Below are positions 63,263-64,000 of a stretch of 64,000 nt of DNA, piece by piece. This DNA is from Sternotherus odoratus (Eukaryota; Chordata; Testudines; Kinosternidae). The notes below the pieces were generated by a model. The model searched no databases. It worked only from the letters and a program-made list of their open reading frames with translations, and was not told the DNA's origin. The position numbers and the translations under genes were made by a program. Position 1 is the first letter of the stretch. Each line of letters starts with the position of its first letter. The stretch covers positions 9,265,206-9,329,205 of the forward strand of contig JAVMKO010000020.1 in assembly GCA_032164245.1 (NCBI GenBank). The letters are read 5' to 3'.

Positions 63263-64000
63263 GTTGGGTCAACCACAGCTACACAGTATGTGTGCATGTG
63301 CTCCGTATTATAAAACCCAGTCTACACTAGAAAATAATCCGTTAGCTGATCTTGGTTTGTTTTGTTGTCTCCTAAGTGGGTTCAGAACACAGTTATAACA
63401 AGCTCAAAAACAGGAGCGACAAGGCATTTTCTTGACCCATACTGCAGAAGGCAAAATTGCCTTCGAAAACAGGACCAGCTCAGACAGATCCCTCTGCCCT
63501 CCCCACACTGCAGCGAACACAATCTTCCCTGACTCCTAACTCCCAGTAACAGGAAGACAACCAGGCGTCCTGATGAAAGTCTCCTGTTCCAATCACTGGC
63601 CAGTTCTCCCAGCTGACTAATATTTTCTCTATGAAAAATAAGATGGGGTCCTATTTCACATGTGAGCTCAAGGCCAATGTCATTTTTGCATTTTGTACAG
63701 CACCAAGCACACGGACACTTCACTGATGATTGTAATTGTAATGCCAAGGGCTGTGCAGGAGAGGTTGTTAAGAATCACACTCAGCCAGGATCCAGCTCTT
63801 TACACTGTAAGTCTCTGAAATACCTCACACAGGAAAGGCCCTATGGAAACCTAAATTCTGTCAACCACTGACCAGCCACAGCAATCCCTCCTCTCACCCG
63901 CCTCCTTCTAGGTTGTTTTTAGGCATTTGTTTTGTCAGAACTTGAATTCCACTTTAATACAGAGTGAAACAGTAGCCTCTCTTTCAGCCACTTATGCAGG

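Larger units (their letters stand above)
60691..64000. other. Downstream flank of EBF2, no gene seen
   Basis: The stretch contains two short hAT-type elements (60842-61148 and 61927-62274), a 26-bp tandem repeat (61259-61328), an AT-rich inverted-repeat element (about 62309-62588), a palindromic repeat remnant near 62805-62840 and a CA microsatellite (63238-63262). The open frames here are short, overlap repeats or lack any recognisable domain. Confidence 0.7.

Overview
This is vertebrate nuclear DNA, most likely from a turtle (Testudines). It carries the 3' part of one split gene on the + strand, EBF2 (early B-cell factor 2, a COE-family transcription factor), lying in large AT-rich introns full of old and young transposons. 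The turtle call is an inference. It rests on the mix of CR1 3' ends, MIR/CORE-type SINEs, a DIRS-like tyrosine-recombinase retroelement remnant, many short inverted-repeat elements, and introns too long and repeat-rich for a typical bird. A crocodilian is not excluded.

Ten coding exons were placed by reading frame, splice sites and phase: 19216-19297, 31819-31936, 33686-33816, 34460-34586, 41121-41209, 42522-42587, 42685-42862, 45131-45316, 48581-48748 and 56295-56326. Spliced, they give 391 complete codons plus a split first codon and a TAA stop. That matches residues ~184-575 of a 575-residue protein: end of the DNA-binding domain, IPT/TIG domain, helix-loop-helix with duplicated helix, and the Ser/Thr/Pro-rich C-terminal region. 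Exons 1-6 lie upstream of the window. Exon numbers assume the usual 16-exon layout. The 3' UTR starts at 56327, with an early poly(A) signal at 56948 and a likely distal one at 60658. After ~60.7 kb the sequence looks intergenic.

Layout: 1-19215 is intron 6. 19.3-31.8 kb is intron 7, with MIRs, a CR1, microsatellites and the DIRS-like remnant. 31.8-34.6 kb holds exons 8-10; a CR1 fills most of intron 9. 34.6-41.1 kb is intron 10. 41.1-48.7 kb holds exons 11-15, with a 97-bp intron between the two exons for the duplicated helix. 48.7-56.3 kb is intron 15, with a cluster of short terminal-inverted-repeat elements. 56.3-60.7 kb is 3' UTR, and 60.7-64 kb is flank with two intact-looking short hAT elements.

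The most notable non-genic signal is a pair of 5S-rRNA-headed retroposons (13497-13726 and 35735-35987, both - strand). They share the same non-5S tail and each has its own perfect 12-13-bp target-site duplication, so they look like a 5S-derived SINE family and not random 5S pseudogenes. A second short hairpin-shaped element recurs at least four times, three of them with 10-14-bp flanking duplications. Several stretches without repeats carry dense homeodomain, POU or X-box-like motifs and are candidate EBF2 enhancers. No tRNA gene, functional rRNA gene, CRISPR array or second protein-coding gene was found.
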